In this document: in pieces, positions 14,067 to 22,556 of the stretch
Layout of the letters: each line of letters begins with the position of its first letter
Position numbering within the stretch: position 1 is the stretch's first letter
Source: an uncultured bacterium
Lineage (GTDB): Bacteria > Bacteroidota > Ignavibacteria > Kapaibacteriales > UBA2268
DNA length: 36,445 nucleotides
Reading direction: 5' to 3'
NCBI GenBank assembly: GCA_937875295.1
Contig: CALLXS010000104.1
Location: 1-36,445, forward strand
Notes under the pieces: generated by a model
Told to the model about the DNA's origin: nothing
The model's database searches: none
The model's input: only the letters and a program-made list of their open reading frames with translations
Translations under genes and position numbers: made by a program

Positions 14067-15398
14067 TTATTTACCAATTATTGTTGAATCTGATTTGATA
14101 AATTCCCGAGCTGAATTTATTAAATTTAATTCTTCATTATCCCATTTTGTAGTAGCTTCTGGGAATATTAGCATTAATTTAGAAAGAATCGATTCAAGAG
14201 ATTTTTTATCTTTAAGATTTTGCAAATTATAAATAATTGTTTGCATAAATGCAGTTTTATATTCATCAATTAAGTTTATTTTATCTCTATCTTTTGAGCT
14301 TAATTGATTAATTAATGCATCAAATTTAAACTTATTCAATAGATTAGTAATTGTTTTATCATAATTCATAAGAGTGTTACTACCACCAACAACTTTATAA
14401 ACCATTCCTTCAGAAATAATATTATTATTTAATCCCAAAATACTAGCATAGGTCTGAGTGATTGTTTGATTAAAATAGACAGTACGTTTATTTGCATTAA
14501 ACTTTATTATTTCGAGCATAATTATTTCTTCTGAAGTAAGATATTTATTATTATTTCGACCATTTACATTAAATTCAGTAGAATTACCATCAATAAGCAA
14601 TCTTTGAGGTGCATTCACATAGGTTGAATCAAATTTATAAGTTGATTTCATAAATTCATCTGAACAATTAGTATTAATAGGTTGCGTAAGATTTGGTAAA
14701 AAATTCAGCCACGTAGCATACCAATAATATTGTAAATAAAAAATTGATATTACTGTTACATCGATTCTAATGTTTTCTTCACATTGCACATACATAAAAT
14801 TAAACAATTCAACTTCCGAAGCCACAAATAGAATAGCGTTCGGCTCTAAAGAATTTAAAATATTTCGACAATATTCTAAATTTGCATCTGGAAATCCATT
14901 TTGCTTCTTTCCTTCTAAAAAGGCATAATCTGCTGAATCTGGAACTCCTTTTAATACATAATTAATTGCTAAATTACCCCAAATCTGAGTTAATTTACTA
15001 AATTGACTAAATCTAAAATTCGGATTAATATTATTATTATCTCCAATTTTTTTGAATATATTTGAAATTTCTCTAGTTTGATGTAGAGAAATATTATCAA
15101 AATTAACTATCTCGCTCCCTTTGTTTAGTTTAATTTGAGTAGCTATGCCTAAATAATATAATGCATCAATATTTTTCTTATTACTAAGAGTTTCTTCCTT
15201 AATTGATACAATCAATGTATCTAGGAGAGACAAACTATTTAATTTCTGATATTCGCTTAAAGAGTTAAATTCAATTAACTTTTGAACAGCTTCTTCATAA
15301 GACATAATATCACTATGCTCTTTATTGCAGGCTGAAAGCGTGATAGTAGCAAATGATAAAATTATAATGTAAATTCGAAAAATAAATTTAATTTTCAT
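14067..15398 (-). CDS. Lipoprotein resembling the soluble C-terminal part of DUF2723 proteins
   Basis: Protein of 443 residues from the ATG at 15398; longer in-frame starts reach into tatC. A lipoprotein signal ends in LSAC with Cys24 as the probable lipidated residue. The middle has PNAILFVASEVELFNFMYVQCEENIRIDVTVISIFYLQYYWYATWL, which resembles the region after the membrane part of DUF2723 (GT117-like) proteins, where NAIL..GD.DTF.LWYLQ and DV.V.N.SLL..DWY occur. KRTVYFNQTITQTYA and GMVYKVVGG fit the same region. The typical acidic GDND motif is replaced by ASEVE, so any activity may be lost. The gene overlaps tatC by 11 bases as the last gene of a long operon. Function unknown; the relationship is remembered pattern, not a search. 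Confidence 0.6.
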   Translation of the reverse strand: MKIKFIFRIYIIILSFATITLSACNKEHSDIMSYEEAVQKLIEFNSLSEYQKLNSLSLLDTLIVSIKEETLSNKKNIDALYYLGIATQIKLNKGSEIVNFDNISLHQTREISNIFKKIGDNNNINPNFRFSQFSKLTQIWGNLAINYVLKGVPDSADYAFLEGKKQNGFPDANLEYCRNILNSLEPNAILFVASEVELFNFMYVQCEENIRIDVTVISIFYLQYYWYATWLNFLPNLTQPINTNCSDEFMKSTYKFDSTYVNAPQRLLIDGNSTEFNVNGRNNNKYLTSEEIIMLEIIKFNANKRTVYFNQTITQTYASILGLNNNIISEGMVYKVVGGSNTLMNYDKTITNLLNKFKFDALINQLSSKDRDKINLIDEYKTAFMQTIIYNLQNLKDKKSLESILSKLMLIFPEATTKWDNEELNLINSAREFIKSDSTIIGK

Positions 15399-16188
15399 TT
15401 TGAGAGCTTTTTGATTTAATAGTTTCATTATTATTTGTATTTGCATATTTAGATATTAAAATACTTATTTCATATAAAATTAAAAGAGGTGCAGAAAATA
15501 TTGCTTGAGTAATTGGGTCAGGAGTTGGAGTAAGAACTGCTGCAAAAATTAATATTACAATAATCGAATGTCGTCTGTATTTCCTCAGAAAAGATGAATT
15601 AATTATACCAAATTTTGAAAGCACATAAGATATCATCGGCATTTCAAACATTACGCCAGACGCTAATAAGATCATAACAAAAAAACCAAAATATGCATTA
15701 ATATCAATACTATTTTTAATTATTTCAGTACCGAATTTATTTGCGAACGAAAGCATCGATGGAATCATTATAAAATATGAAAAAGCTACTCCGCAAAAAA
15801 AGCATAATGAAGTATAAAGTGTTATTTTTCCTGCCCATTTTTTCTCTTTTTCATACAATCCTGGAGCTATAAATAACCATATTTGATAGAGAATTATCGG
15901 GACTGCAAGGATAATTCCACATACTAAAATTGTCTTAAAATATAGAAAAGGTTGCCCAAAAGGAACTAAGTTTTGTAGTGGTAAATTTGCATTAAAAGCA
16001 GGCTTTAATAAAATATTTTCCATTATGAAATTTATAAAAATACCAGCTATTGTAGAGCATAATATCACTGCTATTAATGATACAATAATCCTTTTCCTTA
16101 ATTCTCCCAGATGATCTAAGAAATTCATCTCTGGGAAAAAAGGTTGCTTTTCATCATTATTTTTATCAACCTCAGAACTCATTATCAT
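15388..16188 (-). CDS. tatC: Sec-independent translocase subunit TatC
   Basis: Protein of 266 residues with six membrane helices. The N-terminal signature NFLDHLGELRKRI with its conserved Glu, which contacts the twin-arginine signal, is followed by FGQPFLYFKTILVCGIILAVPIILYQIWLFIAPGLYEKEKK and by ILTPTPD-type residues (AAVLTPTPDPITQ) before the last helices. TatC is the substrate receptor of the twin-arginine pathway that exports folded proteins. Its start overlaps the upstream T9SS-cargo gene (ATGA at 16185-16188), and an alternative ATG lies two codons in at 16182. No tatA or tatB is in the window, so they must be elsewhere. Confidence 0.95.
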   Translation of the reverse strand: MIMSSEVDKNNDEKQPFFPEMNFLDHLGELRKRIIVSLIAVILCSTIAGIFINFIMENILLKPAFNANLPLQNLVPFGQPFLYFKTILVCGIILAVPIILYQIWLFIAPGLYEKEKKWAGKITLYTSLCFFCGVAFSYFIMIPSMLSFANKFGTEIIKNSIDINAYFGFFVMILLASGVMFEMPMISYVLSKFGIINSSFLRKYRRHSIIVILIFAAVLTPTPDPITQAIFSAPLLILYEISILISKYANTNNNETIKSKSSQNEN

Positions 16189-17693
16189 CTAATATACTTA
16201 ATAAAAATTGATTCACCATTTTGCAGAATCAATTGAACAAAATAAATCGCTTCGGTTTTATTTAATAAATTAATTTCAACTTGATTTGAATTCGGCTTTG
16301 TCTCATATTCACATTCACCAAGTAAATTATACATTTTTGCTTCTAAAATTTCATTTTTGCATTTGATTAGCAATTCATTTTGATTCTTTATTACTTTATA
16401 ATTTTGCAAAGTAAAATCTTCGATATTTGCTAAATCTACATATATAGATGATGACATTTCTGAACGGCAACCAAGTTCATTTTCGCCAGTTAAGGAATAT
16501 TTTCCAGTTCTATCAGGATGATATGTTTTTTGATTTGCTCCCGGAATTTCTTTGTCATTAAAGTACCATTGAATACCAGAATTTAGATTAGTATATAATA
16601 CTGAATTCTCATAATAAATATAAGGTTTCTGAGGTATTTTTAATACTGTAATATATTTTTGGTCAGTACCGGTGCATAATCCGTTTTTATTTGTGTAACT
16701 ATATGTTATAATATGCTTGCCTACTCCAGCAAAAGCTACATTAAAATATCCATCTACCACATAGTATCCCCCACCATAAGTTCCACCCTCAGGAGTACCT
16801 CCGGTAAGTTTTAGCATATCTCCAGAATTACAAATATCATCAAATTGCTGTAATTGAACTTTAGGGAAATCATTTATAATAACCTGTTTTGAGTATTGAC
16901 GACTGCAATTAGATTGATTATTATAGACAGTAACCTTTAAGGAATCTACACCGGGGTTGTCCCAGACAATTGAAACTTCATTTTGTGATGCACTCCCATA
17001 TATTTTTCCTTTTTTAGATTCCCAATAATATGAATATTTATCGCTATAGTCTATACTAAAAGTCTCATAAATAGCTTTACAAATATTTTCTCTTCCGAAA
17101 ATTTGCATATTTGGTAAGAAGATCACTGATACTTTAAACGTATCCGGAGTATAGCAAATATTAGGATTAGTATTTGTTAAAATAATTCTTCCACCACCGG
17201 GGATAGTCCATTTAATATTTACATTATTTGTATTCTGTCCTGAAATAATTTGCCCATTGGTTACGCTCCAATTTGGTTGGAATCCTGAGACTGGAAAAGA
17301 ATATGAATAAGAAGCAGTATTATTAGCACAAATGCTAGAAATACCTGAAATTTTAGGTTTTGATTTTTGACTTACAGCGACATTTAATTGATATGAATCA
17401 TAAGTACCGGATTGAGTATTTAGATGTTTTAGTTTTATATTAGTACCATAAGTCTCCAACCACATTACATCGAGCGAATCTGAATAATTCTTTACGATAT
17501 ATCCCCCATTTACTTCCCAAATATTATCATTTTTGATAGTAGATCTATATCTTTTTGTTTCACCAATACAACTTGAATTAGGTCCTATAATGTTTGAATA
17601 GCAATCAAAAATATTCAAACTGATTCCACATAAAATACAAATTTGTAGATATATTAAATTAATTTTAATTCTATTTATTTTATTCAATTCCAT
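16185..17693 (-). CDS. Secreted PKD/Ig-like repeat protein with type IX (Por) sorting domain
   Basis: Protein of 502 residues. An N-terminal hydrophobic signal is followed by several PKD- or Ig-like beta-sandwich repeats, visible as recurring ISSICANNTASYSY.. W.V.NG.I and C....Y..SI.YSDKYSYYWES.KG blocks. The C terminus (about 420-502) matches a type A sorting domain: KMYNLLGECEYETK then NLLNKTEAIYFVQLILQNG and a basic end. Such domains direct export by the type IX secretion system and attachment to the cell surface in Bacteroidota relatives. The repeats suggest adhesion or structural display rather than catalysis. It is translationally coupled to tatC downstream. Confidence 0.8.
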   Translation of the reverse strand: MELNKINRIKINLIYLQICILCGISLNIFDCYSNIIGPNSSCIGETKRYRSTIKNDNIWEVNGGYIVKNYSDSLDVMWLETYGTNIKLKHLNTQSGTYDSYQLNVAVSQKSKPKISGISSICANNTASYSYSFPVSGFQPNWSVTNGQIISGQNTNNVNIKWTIPGGGRIILTNTNPNICYTPDTFKVSVIFLPNMQIFGRENICKAIYETFSIDYSDKYSYYWESKKGKIYGSASQNEVSIVWDNPGVDSLKVTVYNNQSNCSRQYSKQVIINDFPKVQLQQFDDICNSGDMLKLTGGTPEGGTYGGGYYVVDGYFNVAFAGVGKHIITYSYTNKNGLCTGTDQKYITVLKIPQKPYIYYENSVLYTNLNSGIQWYFNDKEIPGANQKTYHPDRTGKYSLTGENELGCRSEMSSSIYVDLANIEDFTLQNYKVIKNQNELLIKCKNEILEAKMYNLLGECEYETKPNSNQVEINLLNKTEAIYFVQLILQNGESIFIKYIR

Positions 17694-17801
17694 TATTTTC
17701 TATTTCCTTATAATACTATGAAAATATTATATGCAATTTATGAAAAAAATAAATTAAAATAAAATATTAATATTATTTATCATAATATTATAGTTATAAA
17801 A

Positions 17802-18311
17802 TTACTCTATTACTACGGGATATAGTACAGGATCAAATAAATTTGCTATAAAGAAAGCAAATACAGTAATTGCAATTAACATTAAAGCTATTACTAGGCT
17901 CGAATTAATCATTTTATTATTCAACAAATGCAATTTCTTAACTTCTCTAAAGATATAAATCCCAATAGGTATTATCAAAACTAAACCAGAAATCATACCT
18001 GGAATATATCTTTTAAAATAGAGAAAACCTCCAATATAACACACTAGCACTATCACAAGTAAATAATGAAGCAGACCGATATTAAATCTATTATAGAATT
18101 CACCTTCTTTAATTTTCTCAGACAATCTATATAATAGAATTATTAAAATTGATATAACAACTATACCAATAGAAAAAGTCGTAAAAGTAAATCCTGAGAA
18201 TTTATAAAGTGGAGTAAAGTGTTTTACAGTTAATATTACTTCCAACATATTTAGAATAAATAAAATTGGAATTAAGATATTATTATTTTTTGTAAATTTT
18301 AGAGCTTGCAT
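17802..18311 (-). CDS. Hypothetical five-helix membrane protein
   Basis: Protein of 169 residues with about five hydrophobic segments (around 11-30, 40-61, 80-98, 103-123 and 138-161) and short charged loops. No motif I recognise. It starts one base after the ispG stop codon, so it is cotranscribed and probably coupled with ispG and the rhomboid gene. A 108-base gap separates it from the next gene. Confidence 0.65.
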   Translation of the reverse strand: MQALKFTKNNNILIPILFILNMLEVILTVKHFTPLYKFSGFTFTTFSIGIVVISILIILLYRLSEKIKEGEFYNRFNIGLLHYLLVIVLVCYIGGFLYFKRYIPGMISGLVLIIPIGIYIFREVKKLHLLNNKMINSSLVIALMLIAITVFAFFIANLFDPVLYPVVIE

Positions 18312-18312
18312 T

Positions 18313-19368
18313 TTAAATATTTTCTATTTCATAAATTAATCTATTAACTATATCTTTTTCTGGAATTTTTTCAATCATTTCGCCTTTTTTAAATAATATT
18401 CCTACTCCTTTTCCACAAGCAACACCCAAATCAGCTTCTTTTGCTTCACCTGGACCATTTACTACGCATCCCATAATAGCAATTTTTAAATTTTTATCTA
18501 TATTTTTAGTAGCCTCTTCGACTTTTTTGGCAATATCAAATAAATTTACTTCAAGTCTGCCGCAGGTTGGGCATGAAATCACTTCAATTTTGCTATCTCT
18601 AAGACCGATAACTTTTAAAATATCATCTCCAAAAATTACTTCTTTCTCCGGTTCATCAGTTAAAGATACTCTAATAGTATCTCCTATTCCTTCGTTTAAA
18701 AGTGTACCGATTCCGATAGCAGATTTTAAAGTTCCCATTCTATAAGTACCGGCTTCAGTAACTCCTAAATGTAAAGGGTAATCGGTTTTTTGAGAGATCA
18801 ATCTATAAGCATCAATCATCAGGGGTACATTCGTCGATTTAACAGAAATAATTAAATCATCAAATCCGAAATTATTACATATTTCAATATGCTTCATTGC
18901 GCTATCATACAAAGCTTTATCGCAAGGATATTGATATTTTTCTAATATCTCTTTTTCAATTGAACCGCTATTCACACCAATTCTAATTGGAATATTATAT
19001 GATTTTGCAACATCGAGGACTTCTTTAATTCTATCATTTGAACCAATATTTCCAGGATTTATCCTGACCTTATTCACACCTGCTTTAATTGCCTTAATTG
19101 CAAAAATATGATTAAAATGAATATCAGCTACAATTGGTATAAATTTAGTGCATTCTGCACATATTTCTTTCATTGCATCAGCAGCTGCTTCATCATTCAC
19201 TGTTATCCGAATTATATCTGCTCCTGCATTTTTACAACTTTTAATTTGATTAATTGTCGATTCAATGTCAGCAGTCTTAGTTTTTGTCATAGTCTGCACG
19301 CTTATTGGTGCATCACCACCAATAGGTACATTTCCAACCATTAATTTCTTTGTTAATTTCCTTTTCAT
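18313..19368 (-). CDS. ispG: 4-hydroxy-3-methylbut-2-enyl diphosphate synthase
   Basis: Protein of 351 residues, the short bacterial (GcpE) form without the insert domain seen in plants and Chlamydia. The N-terminal TIM-barrel begins VGNVPIGGDAPISVQTMTKTKTADIE. The C-terminal part has CPTCGR and GCVVNGPGEAKEADLG, supplying the three cysteines and glutamate that hold the [4Fe-4S] cluster. It reduces 2-C-methyl-erythritol 2,4-cyclodiphosphate to HMBPP, the penultimate MEP-pathway step. Four bases overlap the upstream rhomboid gene (ATGA). Two other isoprenoid genes, a polyprenyl synthase and dxs, are present 13 to 16 kb away. Confidence 0.97.
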   Translation of the reverse strand: MKRKLTKKLMVGNVPIGGDAPISVQTMTKTKTADIESTINQIKSCKNAGADIIRITVNDEAAADAMKEICAECTKFIPIVADIHFNHIFAIKAIKAGVNKVRINPGNIGSNDRIKEVLDVAKSYNIPIRIGVNSGSIEKEILEKYQYPCDKALYDSAMKHIEICNNFGFDDLIISVKSTNVPLMIDAYRLISQKTDYPLHLGVTEAGTYRMGTLKSAIGIGTLLNEGIGDTIRVSLTDEPEKEVIFGDDILKVIGLRDSKIEVISCPTCGRLEVNLFDIAKKVEEATKNIDKNLKIAIMGCVVNGPGEAKEADLGVACGKGVGILFKKGEMIEKIPEKDIVNRLIYEIENI

Positions 19369-20312
19369 CTTATATTTTTGCTTAGCTCTACTAATATTTT
19401 TTTCTCGTGTTCAGTTAAATTTGTATATCCGCTTGAGCTAATTTTATCAAGGATTGCATCTATTTTATTTTGAGTAATATTTTCACCATCTATCACTAAT
19501 TTATTTACTTTTGAAGTAGTATTTTCTTCTTCTTTATTATTTTCAGGTTCTTTTCGCCAGAAAGTAGATTTGTTTTCAGTAGAGTAGATTTTTGGTTCAT
19601 TATCTTCGTACCTTAATCTACTGTTACTACTTTCCCTATAATAACTATTGGCAGATAGTTGCCTATATATTTTAATTTTGTCACCATATTTTGCTAACAA
19701 GAAACCTGTAATTGCACCCCCCAAATGAGCAAAATGAGCAACATTTCCATCACTTGTAAGCCCAAGGAACAAGTCAAATGCTATCATCAACCCTACCATT
19801 ACTTTTGATTTGATTGGTATTGGTATTGGAATAATCATTACTCTTCTATCAGGATTAAGCACTGCAAAAGCTACAAGCACTCCATAAACTGCACCAGAAG
19901 CTCCAACTGTAGCTCCTACGCTACCTGAAAATTGCATTACGATTAATTGAACCAAACCAGCACCTATGCCAGAAAGCAAATAAAACCAAGTAAATTTCTT
20001 AGCACCCCAGTAATTCTCAACTTCTGAACCAAACATCCAAAGTGAGAACAAATTAAAGAATAAATGAGAAAAATTAGCATGCATAAATTGATAAGTTACT
20101 AATTGCCAAGGGTAAAATGTACCAAATGGATTCACCTCGCCAAAAGGATATAAAGCAAAATTTTTATAAAGAAATTCTGCAATAGAAAATCCACCAAATC
20201 TATAATCTGCTAATAAATATGAAAAAATAAATACAATTGCATTTATTATCATTATGGTTTTTATCGCTGGGGGTAAAATTCTATAGCCACCAGAGTTTGA
20301 TTTATAATTCAT
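19365..20312 (-). CDS. Rhomboid-family intramembrane serine protease
   Basis: Protein of 315 residues with six membrane helices. The loop motif HANFSHLFFNLFSLW (from His78) and the catalytic pair Ser139 in GASG and His196 in HFAHLGG are intact, so the enzyme should cleave membrane helices near their outer ends. A cytoplasmic tail (about 210-315) ends in IDAILDKISSSGYTNLTEHEKKILVELS, a conserved C-terminal peptide (DUF6576-like) seen on rhomboids of Bacteroidota relatives. It is first in a minus-strand operon and overlaps ispG by four bases. Substrates are unknown; anti-sigma factors or surface proteins are typical rhomboid clients. Confidence 0.93.
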   Translation of the reverse strand: MNYKSNSGGYRILPPAIKTIMIINAIVFIFSYLLADYRFGGFSIAEFLYKNFALYPFGEVNPFGTFYPWQLVTYQFMHANFSHLFFNLFSLWMFGSEVENYWGAKKFTWFYLLSGIGAGLVQLIVMQFSGSVGATVGASGAVYGVLVAFAVLNPDRRVMIIPIPIPIKSKVMVGLMIAFDLFLGLTSDGNVAHFAHLGGAITGFLLAKYGDKIKIYRQLSANSYYRESSNSRLRYEDNEPKIYSTENKSTFWRKEPENNKEEENTTSKVNKLVIDGENITQNKIDAILDKISSSGYTNLTEHEKKILVELSKNIR

Positions 20313-20582
20313 CTATTTGTAATTTTATAAAAAATATCTTTGATTAAAATACGAAAAATGTGTTGTTATGTTATTTAAATAACCTAACAGAAAAAAATAA
20401 CATTTATAACATTTAAATATTATCAAATTATTAAAAATTGTTGATAGTTAATTGACGAAAAATAATTAATTGAATTGCTATATGCCATCAAATACTTTTT
20501 TTAATTAATAATTGCAATGGTATTTAAATTAGTTCGTTATTATGAATTGATGCTTTGATTTTATAAATAACATAATAATAGA

Positions 20583-21710
20583 ATGTCCATTTTCCCATAT
20601 AATTTGACTTTAAACGAAAGCAATTCTGATAAATATTTCGATATTATTGCCGATGTGTCTGAGAGAGCAATTCTTGATGCAGAAAAAAACTTCGCTGGAA
20701 TAGTAAATGAATTTGAAATTTTCTTAGCTAAAGAGAATATAGATTTAAAGCGTTCGCGAAATGAATATTTGATTGATCTTTTGATGATTGGCACCTTGTG
20801 GAATGTATATATTAGCAATGCTATGGCTTCGAAATTTATTATTACAAAATTCACTCAAGCTCTATCAAATATTAAAACTGATAACGTTGAAAAAAATAAT
20901 GAAATTGAAAAGCTAAAAAATCAAATTATTAATGAATTTTTAATCGAACATTCTGACGATCCTCCCACTGCAGATTTAAATAATTATACTCTACTCCTTG
21001 ATTGGTTAATTTCTGTGAGTTTCTTTAATGAAGAAGTACTCCAAATGTTAGTTTGGGAAAAATTTTTTAATCAATTAGATGAGCGCCATATAAGCGAGAC
21101 TTTAAATAATATTATAAATTATACTTTTGATTTTAGTGATAATGCTTTTAACCAGCTCCATATTTATACTAACCAAGTGATTGATTTCCTCGAAGGAAGT
21201 TATATCGATTCAGATAAAACTGAAGATATAATAATGAGAGAAAGAAGCGAAGAAGAATATCATTTAAATATGATTGCTAATTATTTATTAAATAAAGCTC
21301 AAAAAGATAATTTCAAAGCTAAACCTAAGAAAATCGTAATTCTTCCTACTTGTATTCAAGATGAAAACGTTCATGAATCTCAAGGAACAAATTCTTCAAG
21401 CATTCCTGATAATATTTCAGACAAAATTAAAAATTTAATCAATGAATTAAATGACCCTAATATTGAATTAGCTTTTATCCCTCATAAAGATTTTTCTAAA
21501 TTTTTTGCAAAATATACTAATTCTGAAGATACAGCTTTTATAGTTGCAGCATGTGCATTAAATCTTATGTCGATTTCATTTGAATTAAAAAGATTAAATA
21601 TAAATTTCCAAATTTTACCGCTCGACACAAGTGGATGTAAAAAATATTGGAATAATGAAGGTATTCCTTCTAACATAAATACTAATCAACTTATCAAACT
21701 ACTACAGTAA
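20583..21710 (+). CDS. Uncharacterised protein with DUF116-like C-terminal domain
   Basis: Protein of 375 residues. The N-terminal 240 residues are predicted helical, acidic and soluble, with no match I know. The C-terminal 130 resemble DUF116: KKIVILPTCIQ, AFIPHKDFSKFF, AFIVAACALNLMSISFELKRLNINFQILPLDTSGCKKYW and GIPSNINTNQL follow the DUF116 order (PxC, VAC.LNLM, LD..GC..HW, G.PT.IN...L). Cys257, Cys324 and Cys352 remain, but the second cysteine cluster usual near the first motif is missing, so a canonical iron-sulfur site is doubtful. It starts a plus-strand pair with the metallopeptidase gene 37 bases downstream, divergent from the rhomboid operon. Function unknown. Confidence 0.65.
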   Translation: MSIFPYNLTLNESNSDKYFDIIADVSERAILDAEKNFAGIVNEFEIFLAKENIDLKRSRNEYLIDLLMIGTLWNVYISNAMASKFIITKFTQALSNIKTDNVEKNNEIEKLKNQIINEFLIEHSDDPPTADLNNYTLLLDWLISVSFFNEEVLQMLVWEKFFNQLDERHISETLNNIINYTFDFSDNAFNQLHIYTNQVIDFLEGSYIDSDKTEDIIMRERSEEEYHLNMIANYLLNKAQKDNFKAKPKKIVILPTCIQDENVHESQGTNSSSIPDNISDKIKNLINELNDPNIELAFIPHKDFSKFFAKYTNSEDTAFIVAACALNLMSISFELKRLNINFQILPLDTSGCKKYWNNEGIPSNINTNQLIKLLQ

Positions 21711-21747
21711 TATTAAATTAGCATTCAAGTATCTTTAATTATCGCTT

Positions 21748-22452
21748 ATGAATAGGACTATTATTCTCGATGATAATCTTAACGAAATTGAATATCATTA
21801 CTACTTTAAGAATAATAAAAGAATTTATTTAAGAGTAAATAAAGAAGGCGAAATAATTGTTACAGCTCCAAAGAGAACACTATTAGAAGAAATTGATCTT
21901 TTTGTTAAATCTAATTCAAAGTGGATTGATAAAAAGAAAAAACAAATCAAGGATAAACAAACAATTTATACTGGTGAAGATAAAGAATGGATTTATCACC
22001 TTGGGAAAAAATATCCTATTTTTATTAATGAAACTCATAAAACTAATATAGTCCTTACTCCTCAAGGACTTATAATGGATATTAGCATACCTTATATTAA
22101 ATTAGATGTGCTTAAGACGGTGTCATCTTGGAGGAAATTCACAGCAAAATACATTTGTACAGCTTGTCTTAAAAAAGTTTATCAATTATTCGAAACTAAA
22201 ATAGACATTTATCCTAATTTAAAAATCCGCACAACTACTTCCAGATGGGGCTCATACTCACCGAAAACAAATTCTATAATGATTAATTCAGAATTAATCA
22301 AATATCCAATAAACTGCATAGAATTTGTAATAGCTCATGAACTATGCCACATAAAACATTTAGACCATGGTAAAAATTTCTATAAATTACTATCTGAAGT
22401 AATGCCTGATTATCAATATAGAGAAAAAATATTGAAATCATTCCCAAATTAA
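21748..22452 (+). CDS. YgjP-type (DUF45) zinc metallopeptidase-like protein
   Basis: Protein of 234 residues of the YgjP/DUF45 family. The zinc-binding motif HELCHIKHLDHG places His197, Glu198, His201 and His207 as in gluzincin-like SprT relatives. RTTTSRWGSYSPKTNSIMINSELIKYP upstream is the family's strongly conserved block (TRWGSCS..G.I..N..L), here with Tyr at the position of the usual Cys. Cytosolic, no signal. The exact biological role of YgjP proteins is unsettled. It follows the DUF116-like gene by 37 bases, so they probably share a transcript. Confidence 0.9.
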   Translation: MNRTIILDDNLNEIEYHYYFKNNKRIYLRVNKEGEIIVTAPKRTLLEEIDLFVKSNSKWIDKKKKQIKDKQTIYTGEDKEWIYHLGKKYPIFINETHKTNIVLTPQGLIMDISIPYIKLDVLKTVSSWRKFTAKYICTACLKKVYQLFETKIDIYPNLKIRTTTSRWGSYSPKTNSIMINSELIKYPINCIEFVIAHELCHIKHLDHGKNFYKLLSEVMPDYQYREKILKSFPN

Positions 22453-22556
22453 TTTTTTTTTACATTGTTATCTTAAAAATATTATATTATTCTATGAAAA
22501 TTTACTTATATTTGCACAAATGATTTTGTGACATTAATTAAGAAAGTATGAACATT

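Noticed and set aside
22507..22514. TATATTTG as a Bacteroidota-type -7 promoter box before the beta-propeller gene, and TAATTTTG at 24832-24839 before ftsL
   Set aside because: Both match TAnnTTTG, but no TTG is found at the expected -33 distance, and the DNA is so AT-rich that chance matches are common.
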